Assembly: GCA_041660815.1 (NCBI GenBank)
Contig: JBAZVN010000002.1
Span: forward strand, 194,843 to 258,842
Origin: PALSA-1006 sp041660815
Lineage (GTDB): Bacteria > Pseudomonadota > Gammaproteobacteria > Burkholderiales > Gallionellaceae
Direction: 5' to 3'
Length of the DNA stretch: 64,000 bases
The notes under the pieces were generated by a model. The model searched no databases. It saw nothing but the letters and a program-made list of their open reading frames with translations, and was not told the DNA's origin. Made by a program: the position numbers and the translations under genes. Below, piece after piece: positions 52,140 through 60,930 of the stretch; positions within the stretch are counted from its first letter, which is position 1, and each line of letters begins with the position of its first letter.

Positions 52140-53090
52140 TTACGCGCCAAAAGTTTCCGGCATGGTGCTGCGGGAAAAACCGCTGCGTGAAAATTGCCGG
52201 TCGGTTGCCGCGTATCCGGACAACACCGACTGGGTTGACATACTAAAGCCGCGGTACATGTCCAAGTCCAATTCGGACATGCGAATTTCATGTGCCGCCG
52301 TGCCGAATTCGCGCCTAAATTCATCCCAGTTGGCATAACGCTCCTGCACATTTTTTTGCATAGCGCGCTTGATCACCGCGATTAACGCTTCGGGCAATTC
52401 TTTGCGGTAGGTCTGAATGGGAATAATCGGGAAATTTAAAATTGCAATGCGCGCATCAAAATTATTCTCCGCCTCAAAAGTATTTTTACCGGTGAGCAGG
52501 CGATAAAGCACCGCACCCAGCGAATAGATATCGGCACGCTGATCAAGTGCTTCGCCCTCCAGTTGTTCCGGTGACATATACGCCAAGCTGCCTGCTATCA
52601 GGGTTCCGATCACATTGCGCGGCACGGCACAGCCAAAGTCGGTTAATTTTGCCGTACCGTTTTTGGACAGAATAATATTGGCCGGCTTTACGTCGCGGTG
52701 CACGATGCCCAGTTCCGCCGCATAGCTTAGTGCCCCGCTGATCTGCTCGATAATCGATACTACGGTTTTAATCGGCAGCAAATTATCCGCATACTCATAC
52801 TGGTCAAGCGATGCACCGTTGACATAATCCATCACCAGATACGCGCCGCTTTTTTCACTCATATCGGCTTCCAAGACATGCACAATATTTTTATGATGCA
52901 TTTTTTGGCCGAATTCAACCTCGGAAAGAAACATATCGCGATGCCATGCCGAGTGAAAAACATTGCGAAACTGTTTGAGCGCAACCGTGGAGTAAGAATC
53001 ATCTCGCATCGCCAAATAGACATCCGAAGTCGCACCCGAACCAATTTGGCGGATGATCGAATAGGGGCCGATACGTAGCGGCTGGGACAT
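52140..53090 (-). CDS. Hanks-type Ser/Thr protein kinase
   Basis: A 316-residue cytoplasmic kinase. Gly-rich loop IGSGATSDVYLA, lysine in TVALKQF, catalytic loop VHRDVKPANI, TDFGCAV and MSPEQ are all present, so it should be active. The last 50 residues are Ser/Thr/Arg-rich with no membrane helix or sensor domain. No phosphatase or FHA gene is adjacent, so partners are unknown. It is convergent with the antiporter. Confidence 0.92.
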   Translation of the reverse strand: MSQPLRIGPYSIIRQIGSGATSDVYLAMRDDSYSTVALKQFRNVFHSAWHRDMFLSEVEFGQKMHHKNIVHVLEADMSEKSGAYLVMDYVNGASLDQYEYADNLLPIKTVVSIIEQISGALSYAAELGIVHRDVKPANIILSKNGTAKLTDFGCAVPRNVIGTLIAGSLAYMSPEQLEGEALDQRADIYSLGAVLYRLLTGKNTFEAENNFDARIAILNFPIIPIQTYRKELPEALIAVIKRAMQKNVQERYANWDEFRREFGTAAHEIRMSELDLDMYRGFSMSTQSVLSGYAATDRQFSRSGFSRSTMPETFGA

Positions 53091-53214
53091 TAACGGAAAG
53101 TATTGGGTTTGTTCATGATGGACGTAGACTCCTCATCAGGTATTAAGTTTCCCTTGCCGTCGGCATATTTACTTTACGTATACTTTAAGACAGGTGAGCT
53201 ATGGTGACTATCTT

Positions 53215-53300
53215 AAAAAAAAGGGCGATCTTAAAAGATCGCCCAGCAGAGGAGGAGAGAAGAAGAACGAGTTGGAGAAACTCGAAGCTCACACTCCGGC
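53215..53300 (-). ncRNA. Candidate small RNA with C/U-rich anti-SD region
   Basis: On the minus strand a TACAAT -10-like box (53309-53304) is followed by about 85 nt holding a 6-bp hairpin CGAGTT/AACTCG with a TCTCC loop (53268-53284), an unpaired stretch TTCTTCTTCTCTCCTCCTCT, and a strong terminator (9-bp stem gggcgatct/agatcgccc at 53223-53244, then eight T). No reading frame fits. The CCTCC-type segments could pair with ribosome sites of target mRNAs. It lies in the 307-bp gap between the kinase and grxD. Confidence 0.6.
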
Positions 53301-53339
53301 GGAATTGTATCCAGAGTATTTGGTTTTTCATATATGTCA

Positions 53340-53377
53340 AAATATCTATATCCTTTTATAGGAAGATATAGATATTT
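53340..53377. repeat. 13-bp perfect inverted repeat after grxD
   Basis: aaatatctatatc and its exact complement flank a 12-base loop, 20 bp past the grxD stop. It is very AT-rich with no long T-run, so it is either a weak terminator, an mRNA-end stabiliser or a protein-binding site near the small-RNA promoter. Confidence 0.55.
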
Positions 53378-53397
53378 ACTATGCCCGAATATCAGGA

Positions 53398-53712
53398 TCA
53401 GGATTTTGGGAGCAGAAGTGCCTGAAGTTCGCCGTTCTGAAACATTTCGGTAGCGATGTCCGAGCCGCCGATAAATTCACCGTCGATGAAAAGTAGCGGT
53501 GTGGTTGGCCAGTTTGCATACTCTCTAAGTCCCGGTACTAATTCTGGATTTTCCAGAAGATTTACGGCCAAGTAATCACTCACCCCGGCTGCCTTTAAAA
53601 TTCTGGCCACATTTCCGGAAAATCCGCACTGTGGAAACTGCGGTGTGCCTTTCATATACAGCACCACACGATGTGTAGTCACTTGTTGACGAATGATTTC
53701 CTGAGTATCCAT
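53398..53712 (-). CDS. grxD: Grx4-type monothiol glutaredoxin
   Basis: A 104-residue glutaredoxin with the monothiol active site CGFS in KGTPQFPQCGFSG, the WPTTPLLFIDGEFIGG cis-Pro region and GGSDI for glutathione binding. Such proteins carry [2Fe-2S] clusters bridged with glutathione and BolA-type partners. Confidence 0.96.
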   Translation of the reverse strand: MDTQEIIRQQVTTHRVVLYMKGTPQFPQCGFSGNVARILKAAGVSDYLAVNLLENPELVPGLREYANWPTTPLLFIDGEFIGGSDIATEMFQNGELQALLLPKS

Positions 53713-53956
53713 ATTCTTAAATCCTATCTTGAGTAATTAAGTCGGGAATGATACGGGCGCAACAGCGTAATGGTCAAGTTGAGAAAGTATCGGGAAGCAG
53801 AATATGTCATCATTGGCGCTAAGCTAAATAATATACGGAAGCAAAAATCGGCAACAGACCAGCATTCCCGCCTTTGCAAAAGGGGAAAACGTGCAACGTC
53901 GGTTGGAGGATTATTCCGGTTTTAAAATTTGCCGCCATTTTTAATAAGGGGAAATA

Positions 53957-54175
53957 ATGAGTCGCTTGATATTGTTAGTTGTTGTTTTTATAGTCATTTA
54001 TGTGTTAATTCGGGCGTTTCTAAAAAAGTCGGAGACCACCGATTCCACCAAGGCAAGCGAAGATATGGTGCGTTGTGCCCACTGTGACATGCATTTGCCT
54101 AAAAGCGAAAGTATTGAGTCCGACGGAAAATATTTCTGTAGCGAAGAACATCGGCGCGAACATGCCGGAAAATAA
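53957..54175 (+). CDS. PP0621-family membrane zinc-ribbon-like protein
   Basis: A 72-residue protein with an N-terminal membrane helix (residues 4-22) and a C-terminal C-x2-C...C-x4-H pattern (VRCAHCDMHLPKSES, YFCSEEHRREH) that suggests a zinc site. It matches the PP0621 family, which commonly precedes PilS-type kinases. Its function is unknown. It ends 3 bp before pilS. Confidence 0.85.
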   Translation: MSRLILLVVVFIVIYVLIRAFLKKSETTDSTKASEDMVRCAHCDMHLPKSESIESDGKYFCSEEHRREHAGK

Positions 54176-54178
54176 ATA

Positions 54179-55807
54179 ATGCAGGATTCCCCAATACCTT
54201 CGTTTTGGCCGATTTCAAAATTGCAGCCGATCAAGCCAGCCAAGCTTGAAGATCTATGGCGCTCACTGTATTTCTTTGGACTCTACCGCTTAATTATTGG
54301 CGGATTAATGTTGTTATTGGCGGCAGCATTCGGTCCCGCATTGACCTTGGATTTAACCGAGCAGGAATGGGTGTTTCGCCTAAGTCTGACCTACATATTC
54401 TTAATATTACTTTCCCTGGTTGCCGTTCAGCTTAGACGCCCCGGTTTTTCTCTGCAGTTGGGTATGCAAGTCGGAACGGATATCGCCATCATCGCCAGCT
54501 TGTCCTATTTTACGGGCGGAATTCAAGGTAATTTGGGCATGCTGTTGCTGGTTACTCTGGCGGCAGCGGGATTGATCAGTCGCGGTCGCATTACTTTATT
54601 TTATGCGGCGTTAGCCAGTATTGCGATTTTGCTGGAGCACAGTTATTCCGTATTAACCCGGGAAGCCGCCGTCGGCCAATTTCTTCAGGCAGGCATACTG
54701 AGCACTGCATATTTTGCGGTGGCCTGGTTGTCGCATACGTTGTCGAAATACGCGATTGCCAGCGAAAAACTGGCCTTTGTGCGCGGGGTAGATTTAACCA
54801 ACATGGCTGAAGCCAACCGCCTCATGATTCAAGATATGCCCGATGGCGTATTGGTGGTGGATGAACGCGGTCTGTTGCGCCAGTCAAATCCCAGTGCGGA
54901 GCGATTGTTGGGCATTAGTATTTCACTGGACAAAGAAAATAAGCTTAATCATATTTCACCGTTGCTGGATGCGATTTTTGCCGCATGGCGTCAAAATAAT
55001 TCACTGGGACGGGAAGTGTTGCGTTTGCCCAAAACCAACCGTTTGGTACGCGTGCGCTTTTTGCCGGTGCAGCGCGAGGGTTTTTGGGGGGCGGTGATCG
55101 TGTTGGAAGATATGCAGCGCGTGCAAGAGCAGGCCCAGCAAGTCAAGTTGGCCGCGCTGGGACGATTGACGGCGAATATCGCCCATGAAGTACGCAACCC
55201 GCTTTCATCAATCAGCTATGCGGCCGAGCTGTTGCAAGAGGGGCAAAGTGATCCGGCACAATTGCGCCTCACCCGGATCATTTTGGATAACAGCGCACGT
55301 TTAAATCGTATCGTGCAGGATGTCATGCAGTTAAACAAGCGCGACCGAATCGTCGCTCAGTCGCTGGATCTTAATGCGCAACTACAAGTATTAATTGATG
55401 AATTGTGTGGCGCGCAACGCGTGAGCAACGGGGTAATTGCGCTGCAAGTGGCCGATGGGTGTAGTGTGTTGTTTGATGCGGGCCATCTGCAACAGGTGTT
55501 GTGGAATCTGTGCAGCAACGCATTGCGCTACTGTCAAAATCAACCCGGAAGTGTGCAATTATCCTGTGCCAAAAGTGCCGAAGGCCGGGTCATTTTATCC
55601 ATTAAAGATGACGGGCCGGGGATTAGTGCGGAGGCCGCGCAAAAACTATTCGAGCCGTTTTTTACCACCGCCTCGGTGGGAACCGGTTTGGGTTTATACA
55701 TTGCACGGGAATTGTGCGAAGCAAATGCGGCGGTTTTGGAATATCAGCAGGAAGAACGTCCGGGAGCGTGTTTCAGAATAATTTTTGGAGTGAATCATGA
55801 GTCTTGA
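54179..55807 (+). CDS. pilS: PilS-type sensor histidine kinase
   Basis: A 542-residue kinase. Six membrane helices occupy residues 30-200, then a PAS domain (MIQDMPDGVLVVDERGLLRQ), the H box in LTANIAHEVRNPLSSISY near residue 335, N box NLCSNALRYC and G boxes DDGPGIS and GTGLGLYIARELCEANAA. In Pseudomonas PilS controls type IV pilin through PilR and sigma-54. It overlaps pilR by 11 bp. Confidence 0.9.
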   Translation: MQDSPIPSFWPISKLQPIKPAKLEDLWRSLYFFGLYRLIIGGLMLLLAAAFGPALTLDLTEQEWVFRLSLTYIFLILLSLVAVQLRRPGFSLQLGMQVGTDIAIIASLSYFTGGIQGNLGMLLLVTLAAAGLISRGRITLFYAALASIAILLEHSYSVLTREAAVGQFLQAGILSTAYFAVAWLSHTLSKYAIASEKLAFVRGVDLTNMAEANRLMIQDMPDGVLVVDERGLLRQSNPSAERLLGISISLDKENKLNHISPLLDAIFAAWRQNNSLGREVLRLPKTNRLVRVRFLPVQREGFWGAVIVLEDMQRVQEQAQQVKLAALGRLTANIAHEVRNPLSSISYAAELLQEGQSDPAQLRLTRIILDNSARLNRIVQDVMQLNKRDRIVAQSLDLNAQLQVLIDELCGAQRVSNGVIALQVADGCSVLFDAGHLQQVLWNLCSNALRYCQNQPGSVQLSCAKSAEGRVILSIKDDGPGISAEAAQKLFEPFFTTASVGTGLGLYIARELCEANAAVLEYQQEERPGACFRIIFGVNHES

Positions 55808-57170
55808 TAGTCGCGCGGTGAATTCGCGCACACCACGCGTGTTAATTGTGGATGATGAACCGGATATTTTAGAGTTGCTGGAATTGGCGCTCGTGCGCAT
55901 GGGGCTGGAAGTGGGGCGCGCCGGAAATGTACGGGATGCGCGTGAGCAGCTGAAAAATGCCCACTTTGATTTGTGCTTAACCGACATGCGTATGCCCGAC
56001 GGCGATGGTTTGGAGTTGGTGCAGTATATTGCCGCGCAAAATTTGGACGTCCCCGTTGCCGTAGTTACCGCACACGGCAATACGGAAAATGCCGTCGCTG
56101 CCTTGAAGGCTGGTGCGTTTGATTATCTGTCCAAGCCGGTGGCCTTGGATCAATTGCGTGCCCTGGTTAAATCCGCGCTCAAATTGCCGCATAGCCCGGA
56201 ATCACTCAAGGCCGGAGAACGGACCTTGCAGGGCAGCTCGCTCGCGCTGAAGCGCGTGCGCGATTTAATCGAGCGCGTGGCACGCAGTCAGGCGCCGGTG
56301 CATATCAGCGGTGAATCGGGCAGCGGCAAAGAATTGGCGGCGCGCCAGATCGTTGAAAAAAGTGCTCGCCACGACCAGCCGTTTATCGCGGTGAACTGCG
56401 GCGCAATTCCGGAAAATTTGATGGAAAGTGAATTTTTTGGTTATCGCAAAGGCGCTTTCACCGGCGCCGAAAAAGATCGCGACGGATTTTTTCAGGCGGC
56501 CCATGGCGGCACCTTATTGCTGGATGAAGTGGCGGATTTACCTTTGAATATGCAGGTAAAATTGTTGCGCGTCATTCAAGAGAAGAAAGTGCGCAAAGTC
56601 GGAGCCACCGAGGAAGAAAGTATCGACGTGCGTATTCTCAGTGCTACGCATCATAATTTGGCGGAATGTGTACAGCAGGGGAAATTTCGTCAGGACTTGT
56701 TTTACCGGCTCAATGTGATTGCCTTGCACATGCCGTCGTTGCGTGAATTGCGCGACGATATTGCCACGATCGCCAGCCAGGTTCTGCAAAATTTGCGCGG
56801 CAATGAAACCGTAAACTTTTCCGATGCCGCTTTGCGGGCGCTGGGACAATACGACTTTCCCGGCAATGTGCGTGAGTTGGAAAATATCGTGGAGCGCGCC
56901 CTTGCTTTGCGCAGCGGTGAAGAGATCACGCCGGATGATTTGCAGTTGGGCGTATGCGAGGCGACTATCGAGAAAAATCAGCCGGGCACTTCTGCAAAAT
57001 ATCCACTCACGGATTATCTGGATCGGGTCGAGCGTGAAGTAATTTTGGAAGCGTTGCAGCAAACCGGTTTTAACCGAACCGCAGCGGCAAAAATATTGGG
57101 GGTCACCTTCCGTGCTCTGCGTTATCGTATGGAGCGACTGTCCATTACCGACAAAGAGAATGCCAATTGA
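55797..57170 (+). CDS. pilR: PilR-type sigma-54 response regulator
   Basis: A 457-residue NtrC-family activator. The receiver domain has its phospho-acceptor Asp in DLCLTDMRMPDGDG, the AAA+ domain has Walker A GESGSGKELAARQ and the sigma-54 contact loop GAFTGA, and a Fis-type helix-turn-helix closes the protein (TGFNRTAAAKILGVTFRALR). It would activate sigma-54 promoters such as that of pilA; no pilin gene is in the window. ampD follows with a 4-bp overlap. Confidence 0.92.
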   Translation: MSLDSRAVNSRTPRVLIVDDEPDILELLELALVRMGLEVGRAGNVRDAREQLKNAHFDLCLTDMRMPDGDGLELVQYIAAQNLDVPVAVVTAHGNTENAVAALKAGAFDYLSKPVALDQLRALVKSALKLPHSPESLKAGERTLQGSSLALKRVRDLIERVARSQAPVHISGESGSGKELAARQIVEKSARHDQPFIAVNCGAIPENLMESEFFGYRKGAFTGAEKDRDGFFQAAHGGTLLLDEVADLPLNMQVKLLRVIQEKKVRKVGATEEESIDVRILSATHHNLAECVQQGKFRQDLFYRLNVIALHMPSLRELRDDIATIASQVLQNLRGNETVNFSDAALRALGQYDFPGNVRELENIVERALALRSGEEITPDDLQLGVCEATIEKNQPGTSAKYPLTDYLDRVEREVILEALQQTGFNRTAAAKILGVTFRALRYRMERLSITDKENAN

Positions 57171-57718
57171 AGCTGAATAAGCAAGGCTGGTTTAGCGGCA
57201 TGCGCCGCGTGATGTCGCCCAATTTCGATACGCGTCCTAGCGGGTCAAAAATTAACCTATTGATTATACACAGCATTAGTTTGCCGCCTGAGCAGTTTAG
57301 TGGCGCGGCAGTAGAACAGCTATTTACCAATCAATTGGATTGCGCTACGCATGCCTACTACGACAAGCTGCGCGGGGTCAAAGTGTCCGCGCATTTTTTC
57401 ATCCGTCGCAACGGGCAAATGATTCAATTTGTTTCCTGCCATCACAGGGCTTGGCATGCCGGTGTCTCACAGTGGAAGGGGCGTAGCCGCTGCAATGATT
57501 TTTCCATTGGAATCGAGTTGGAAGGCAGCGATTCCGTTCCTTATACCGATGCACAGTATGCAAGCTTGGTTTACCTGACGCGTCGTCTGAAACGCAGCCT
57601 GAAGATCCGCGACATCACCGGGCATGCCAATGTCGCCCCGGAGCGCAAGACCGATCCGGGGCCATTTTTTGATTGGATGCGCTATTTGAAGTTGGCGGGA
57701 CAGGCAGGGGGGGAGTAG
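57167..57718 (+). CDS. ampD: AmpD, 1,6-anhydro-MurNAc-L-Ala amidase
   Basis: A 183-residue amidase_2 enzyme of the cytoplasmic AmpD type, without signal peptide. Zinc ligands are in LLIIHSIS and in ITGHANVAPERKTDPG (His and Asp), and SPNFDTRP at the start is characteristic. It cleaves the peptide from anhydro-muropeptides in cell-wall recycling and so lowers the signal for AmpR-type beta-lactamase induction. Confidence 0.93.
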   Translation: MKLNKQGWFSGMRRVMSPNFDTRPSGSKINLLIIHSISLPPEQFSGAAVEQLFTNQLDCATHAYYDKLRGVKVSAHFFIRRNGQMIQFVSCHHRAWHAGVSQWKGRSRCNDFSIGIELEGSDSVPYTDAQYASLVYLTRRLKRSLKIRDITGHANVAPERKTDPGPFFDWMRYLKLAGQAGGE

Positions 57719-57856
57719 GGCGCTGGCTAGCAACTGTTGTATTTTTGCTATTTTTACATTCCTCTAAAATCGTCCTTTACGCATCACCTTGGTCTATAAA
57801 CGAATTTTTTTAGTACCATTTTCGCCACAAAATTATCCTTGCAAAAATCTCCTTTC

Positions 57857-57903
57857 ATACTAGAATTAGCGAAATTTCGAGAAATGACCACTAGATGTAG
57901 TGG
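57857..57903 (+). promoter_or_regulatory. Paired NrdR boxes upstream of nrdA
   Basis: atactagaattagcga (57857-57872) and ccactagatgtagtgg (57888-57903) fit the NrdR consensus acaCwAtATaTwGtgt at its central positions. Their starts are 31 bp apart, three helical turns, as found for NrdR tandem sites. The second box is a palindrome that also resembles a terminator stem followed by T. It lies 70-116 bp before nrdA. Confidence 0.65.
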
Positions 57904-57972
57904 TTTTTTGTTTTTTGGGGGGCTTGTGCAAAACAAGCCAAATTCGCGTTTAAAATTATAAAGGGGAGTTGT

Positions 57973-60852
57973 ATGCAACTAGCTTCAGAGAACATTTCGC
58001 CATCTTTTTCCATCCCGCCACGTCCAGATTCAGAAACATTGGATTCTCCCAAAAGCGGTTTATCACTTGATCAATATAAAGTTATTCGACGCAATGGCTC
58101 GGTCGTTACGTTTGAGCCCAGCAAAGTTTCTATTGCCATGACAAAAGCATTCCTCGCCGTAAATGGCGGGCAAGGTGCTGCTTCGGCACGGGTACGCGAG
58201 CTGGTAGAGCAAATGACGACAGCAGTCGTAAATGCGCTGGTGCGCCGTCAACCCCACGGCGGCACGTTTCATATTGAAGATATTCAAGATCAGGTTGAAC
58301 TTTCCCTGATGCGTCTGGGCGAACACGATGTAGCGCGTTCTTACGTTCTGTATCGCGAACAGCGCACTCAGGAACGCGCCAAAGCAAAAAAAGAAAATGA
58401 ATCAATTCACACACTTAACGTCACAGAAAAGGGTGCGCTGCATCCGCTGAATGTTGCAGGACTATCTGCGCAAATTAAAGCCGCGTGTGAAGGTTTGGGT
58501 AACTCAGTCGATGCCGATAAAATCCTTAAGCACACTCTTAAAGATTTATACGACGGCGTGCCTATCGAGGAAGTGCGCAAATGCGCCATTCTTTCGGCGC
58601 GCTCTTTAATTGAGCAAGACCCCGCGTATAGCTTCGTTACCTCGCGTTTGCTGTTGGATAACATCCGTTGCGAGATTTTAGGCGAAGAAATTCCCCAGGC
58701 CGAAATGGCGGCGCGTTATGCGGAATATTTCCCGAAATTTATCAAGCGCGGCATCAAAGCTGAATTGCTGGATGAGAAACTGGCCAGTTTTGACTTGGCG
58801 CGTTTGGCAAAAGAGCTCGACCCGAGTCGCGATTTGCAGTTTGATTACTTAGGACTGCAAACGCTGTATGACCGTTATTTCCTGCATATCGAAGATGAGC
58901 GCATTGAATTGCCGCAAGCATTCTTCATGCGCGTGGCGATGGGCTTGGCGCTGAATGAAATTGACCGTGAAACCCGTGCAATTGAGTTCTATCGTCTGCT
59001 ATCCAGCTTCAGTTTTATGAGTTCAACACCCACCTTGTTTAATTCCGGTACGCGTCGCGCGCAGCTATCTTCCTGCTATTTAACAACCGTAGCCGATGAT
59101 TTGGATGGGATTTACGAGGGATTAAAAGAAAATGCGCTGTTGTCCAAATTTGCCGGTGGTTTGGGTAATGACTGGACCAATGTGCGCGCGCTCGGCAGTC
59201 ATATCAAAGGCACCAACGGCAAATCACAGGGCGTCGTGCCGTTCCTCAAGGTGGTTAACGATACCGCCGTTGCGGTGAATCAGGGTGGTAAACGCAAAGG
59301 GGCGGTGTGTGCCTATTTGGAAACCTGGCATCTGGATATTGAAGAGTTTCTGGAGTTGCGCAAGAACACCGGCGATGATCGTCGCCGCACCCACGACATG
59401 AACACCTGCAACTGGATTCCCGATTTATTTATGAAGCGCGTCATGGAAGGCGGCGAGTGGACTTTGTTCACTCCGTCCGAATGTCCCGATCTGCATGATA
59501 AATTCGGCAGCGAATTTGAAAAAGCTTATGTTGCCTACGAAGAAAAAGCCGCGCGTGGCGAGATCAAACTGTTCCGTAAAGTTCAGGCAGCAGGTATGTG
59601 GCGCAAGATGTTGACCATGTTGTTTGAAACCGGCCACCCTTGGGTCACCTTTAAAGATCCGTGCAATATTCGCAGTCCGCAGCAGCATGTGGGCGTGGTG
59701 CACAGCTCCAATTTGTGTACCGAAATCACCCTGAATACCTCGGACTCGGAAATTGCCGTGTGTAATCTGGGCTCGGTGAATTTGGCTTTGCATTTATATC
59801 CGCAAGGCCACGAAAAATTCGGCCAGCTGGATCATGAAAAATTAAAGCGTACTATCAACACCGCCATGCGTATGTTGGACAACGTCATTGATATCAACTA
59901 TTACGCGGTCACCAAAGCGCGCAATTCCAACATGAAACACCGTCCGGTGGGCATGGGCATTATGGGTTTTCAGGACGCACTGCATAAAATGCGTATTCCT
60001 TATTCAACCGAAGCGGCGGTTGAATTTGCCGACCGCTCCATGGAGGCCGTGTGTTACTACGCTTATTTGGCTTCTACCGCGCTTGCCGAAGAGCGTGGCC
60101 GTTACGCCAGCTATCGCGGCAGCCTGTGGGATAAAGGCATTTTGCCGCACGATAGCGTCGCGATGCTGCGCGCTGAGCGCGGTGGCTATCTGGAAGTGGA
60201 CGATTCTGTTACGCTGGATTGGGATGTGTTGCGCAAGCGTATTCAGCAGCACGGCATGCGCAATTCCAACTGTATTGCGATTGCGCCTACCGCCACCATT
60301 TCGAATATCGTGGGCGTCTCGGCCAGCATTGAGCCAACCTACCAAAATATATTCGTTAAATCCAATCTGTCCGGCGAATTCACCATCATCAACGAAAGTC
60401 TGGTGAATGACCTGAAAGCGCTGGGCTTATGGGACGAAGTGATGATTGCCGACTTGAAGTATTTTGACGGAAGCCTGGCCAAAATTGACCGAATTCCCGC
60501 TGAATTGCGCAGTCTGTATGCCACCGCGTTTGAGGTTGAGCCGAAGTGGCTGATTGAAGCGGCCGCACGCCGTCAGAAATGGATCGATCAGGCGCAATCC
60601 CTGAACATTTATATGTCGGGCGTATCGGGTCGCAAGCTTGATGAAACCTATAAACTCGCTTGGACACGCGGCCTGAAAACCACTTACTACCTGCGTACTT
60701 TGGGCGCCACTTCCGCCGAGAAATCCACCTCGCGCGCCGGTTCATTGAATGCGGTTTCCAGCGGCAGCGACAATGGCATCGTTGCAGCAGGCGTCGCGGA
60801 AGAAACTAAATTCTGCTCGATCGACAACCCCGAGTGCGAAGCCTGCCAATAA
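57973..60852 (+). CDS. nrdA: NrdA, ribonucleoside-diphosphate reductase alpha subunit (class Ia)
   Basis: A 959-residue catalytic subunit, longer than E. coli NrdA. An ATP-cone (YKVIRRNGSVVTFEPSKVSI, residues 36-125) is followed by what may be a second, shorter helical cone-like segment (about 150-230), then the barrel with SSNLCTEITLNT and AVCNLGSVNL, and a C-terminal redox cysteine pair in NPECEACQ. It makes dNDPs with radical supplied by NrdB. Regulation by NrdR is likely from the boxes upstream. Confidence 0.95.
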   Translation: MQLASENISPSFSIPPRPDSETLDSPKSGLSLDQYKVIRRNGSVVTFEPSKVSIAMTKAFLAVNGGQGAASARVRELVEQMTTAVVNALVRRQPHGGTFHIEDIQDQVELSLMRLGEHDVARSYVLYREQRTQERAKAKKENESIHTLNVTEKGALHPLNVAGLSAQIKAACEGLGNSVDADKILKHTLKDLYDGVPIEEVRKCAILSARSLIEQDPAYSFVTSRLLLDNIRCEILGEEIPQAEMAARYAEYFPKFIKRGIKAELLDEKLASFDLARLAKELDPSRDLQFDYLGLQTLYDRYFLHIEDERIELPQAFFMRVAMGLALNEIDRETRAIEFYRLLSSFSFMSSTPTLFNSGTRRAQLSSCYLTTVADDLDGIYEGLKENALLSKFAGGLGNDWTNVRALGSHIKGTNGKSQGVVPFLKVVNDTAVAVNQGGKRKGAVCAYLETWHLDIEEFLELRKNTGDDRRRTHDMNTCNWIPDLFMKRVMEGGEWTLFTPSECPDLHDKFGSEFEKAYVAYEEKAARGEIKLFRKVQAAGMWRKMLTMLFETGHPWVTFKDPCNIRSPQQHVGVVHSSNLCTEITLNTSDSEIAVCNLGSVNLALHLYPQGHEKFGQLDHEKLKRTINTAMRMLDNVIDINYYAVTKARNSNMKHRPVGMGIMGFQDALHKMRIPYSTEAAVEFADRSMEAVCYYAYLASTALAEERGRYASYRGSLWDKGILPHDSVAMLRAERGGYLEVDDSVTLDWDVLRKRIQQHGMRNSNCIAIAPTATISNIVGVSASIEPTYQNIFVKSNLSGEFTIINESLVNDLKALGLWDEVMIADLKYFDGSLAKIDRIPAELRSLYATAFEVEPKWLIEAAARRQKWIDQAQSLNIYMSGVSGRKLDETYKLAWTRGLKTTYYLRTLGATSAEKSTSRAGSLNAVSSGSDNGIVAAGVAEETKFCSIDNPECEACQ

Positions 60853-60930
60853 AAGACGGTGATCGCAGGGCGCTGCATTTGCGCCCTGCTCCCCAATAAA
60901 AATGCAAATATATGATTTTAAAGGATAATT

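Noticed and set aside
57887..57915. Hairpin accacta/tagtggt followed by T-runs, looking like an intrinsic terminator before nrdA.
   Set aside because: The stem is only 7 bp and coincides with a NrdR box whose partner lies 31 bp upstream; the regulatory-site reading fits better, though attenuation is not excluded.
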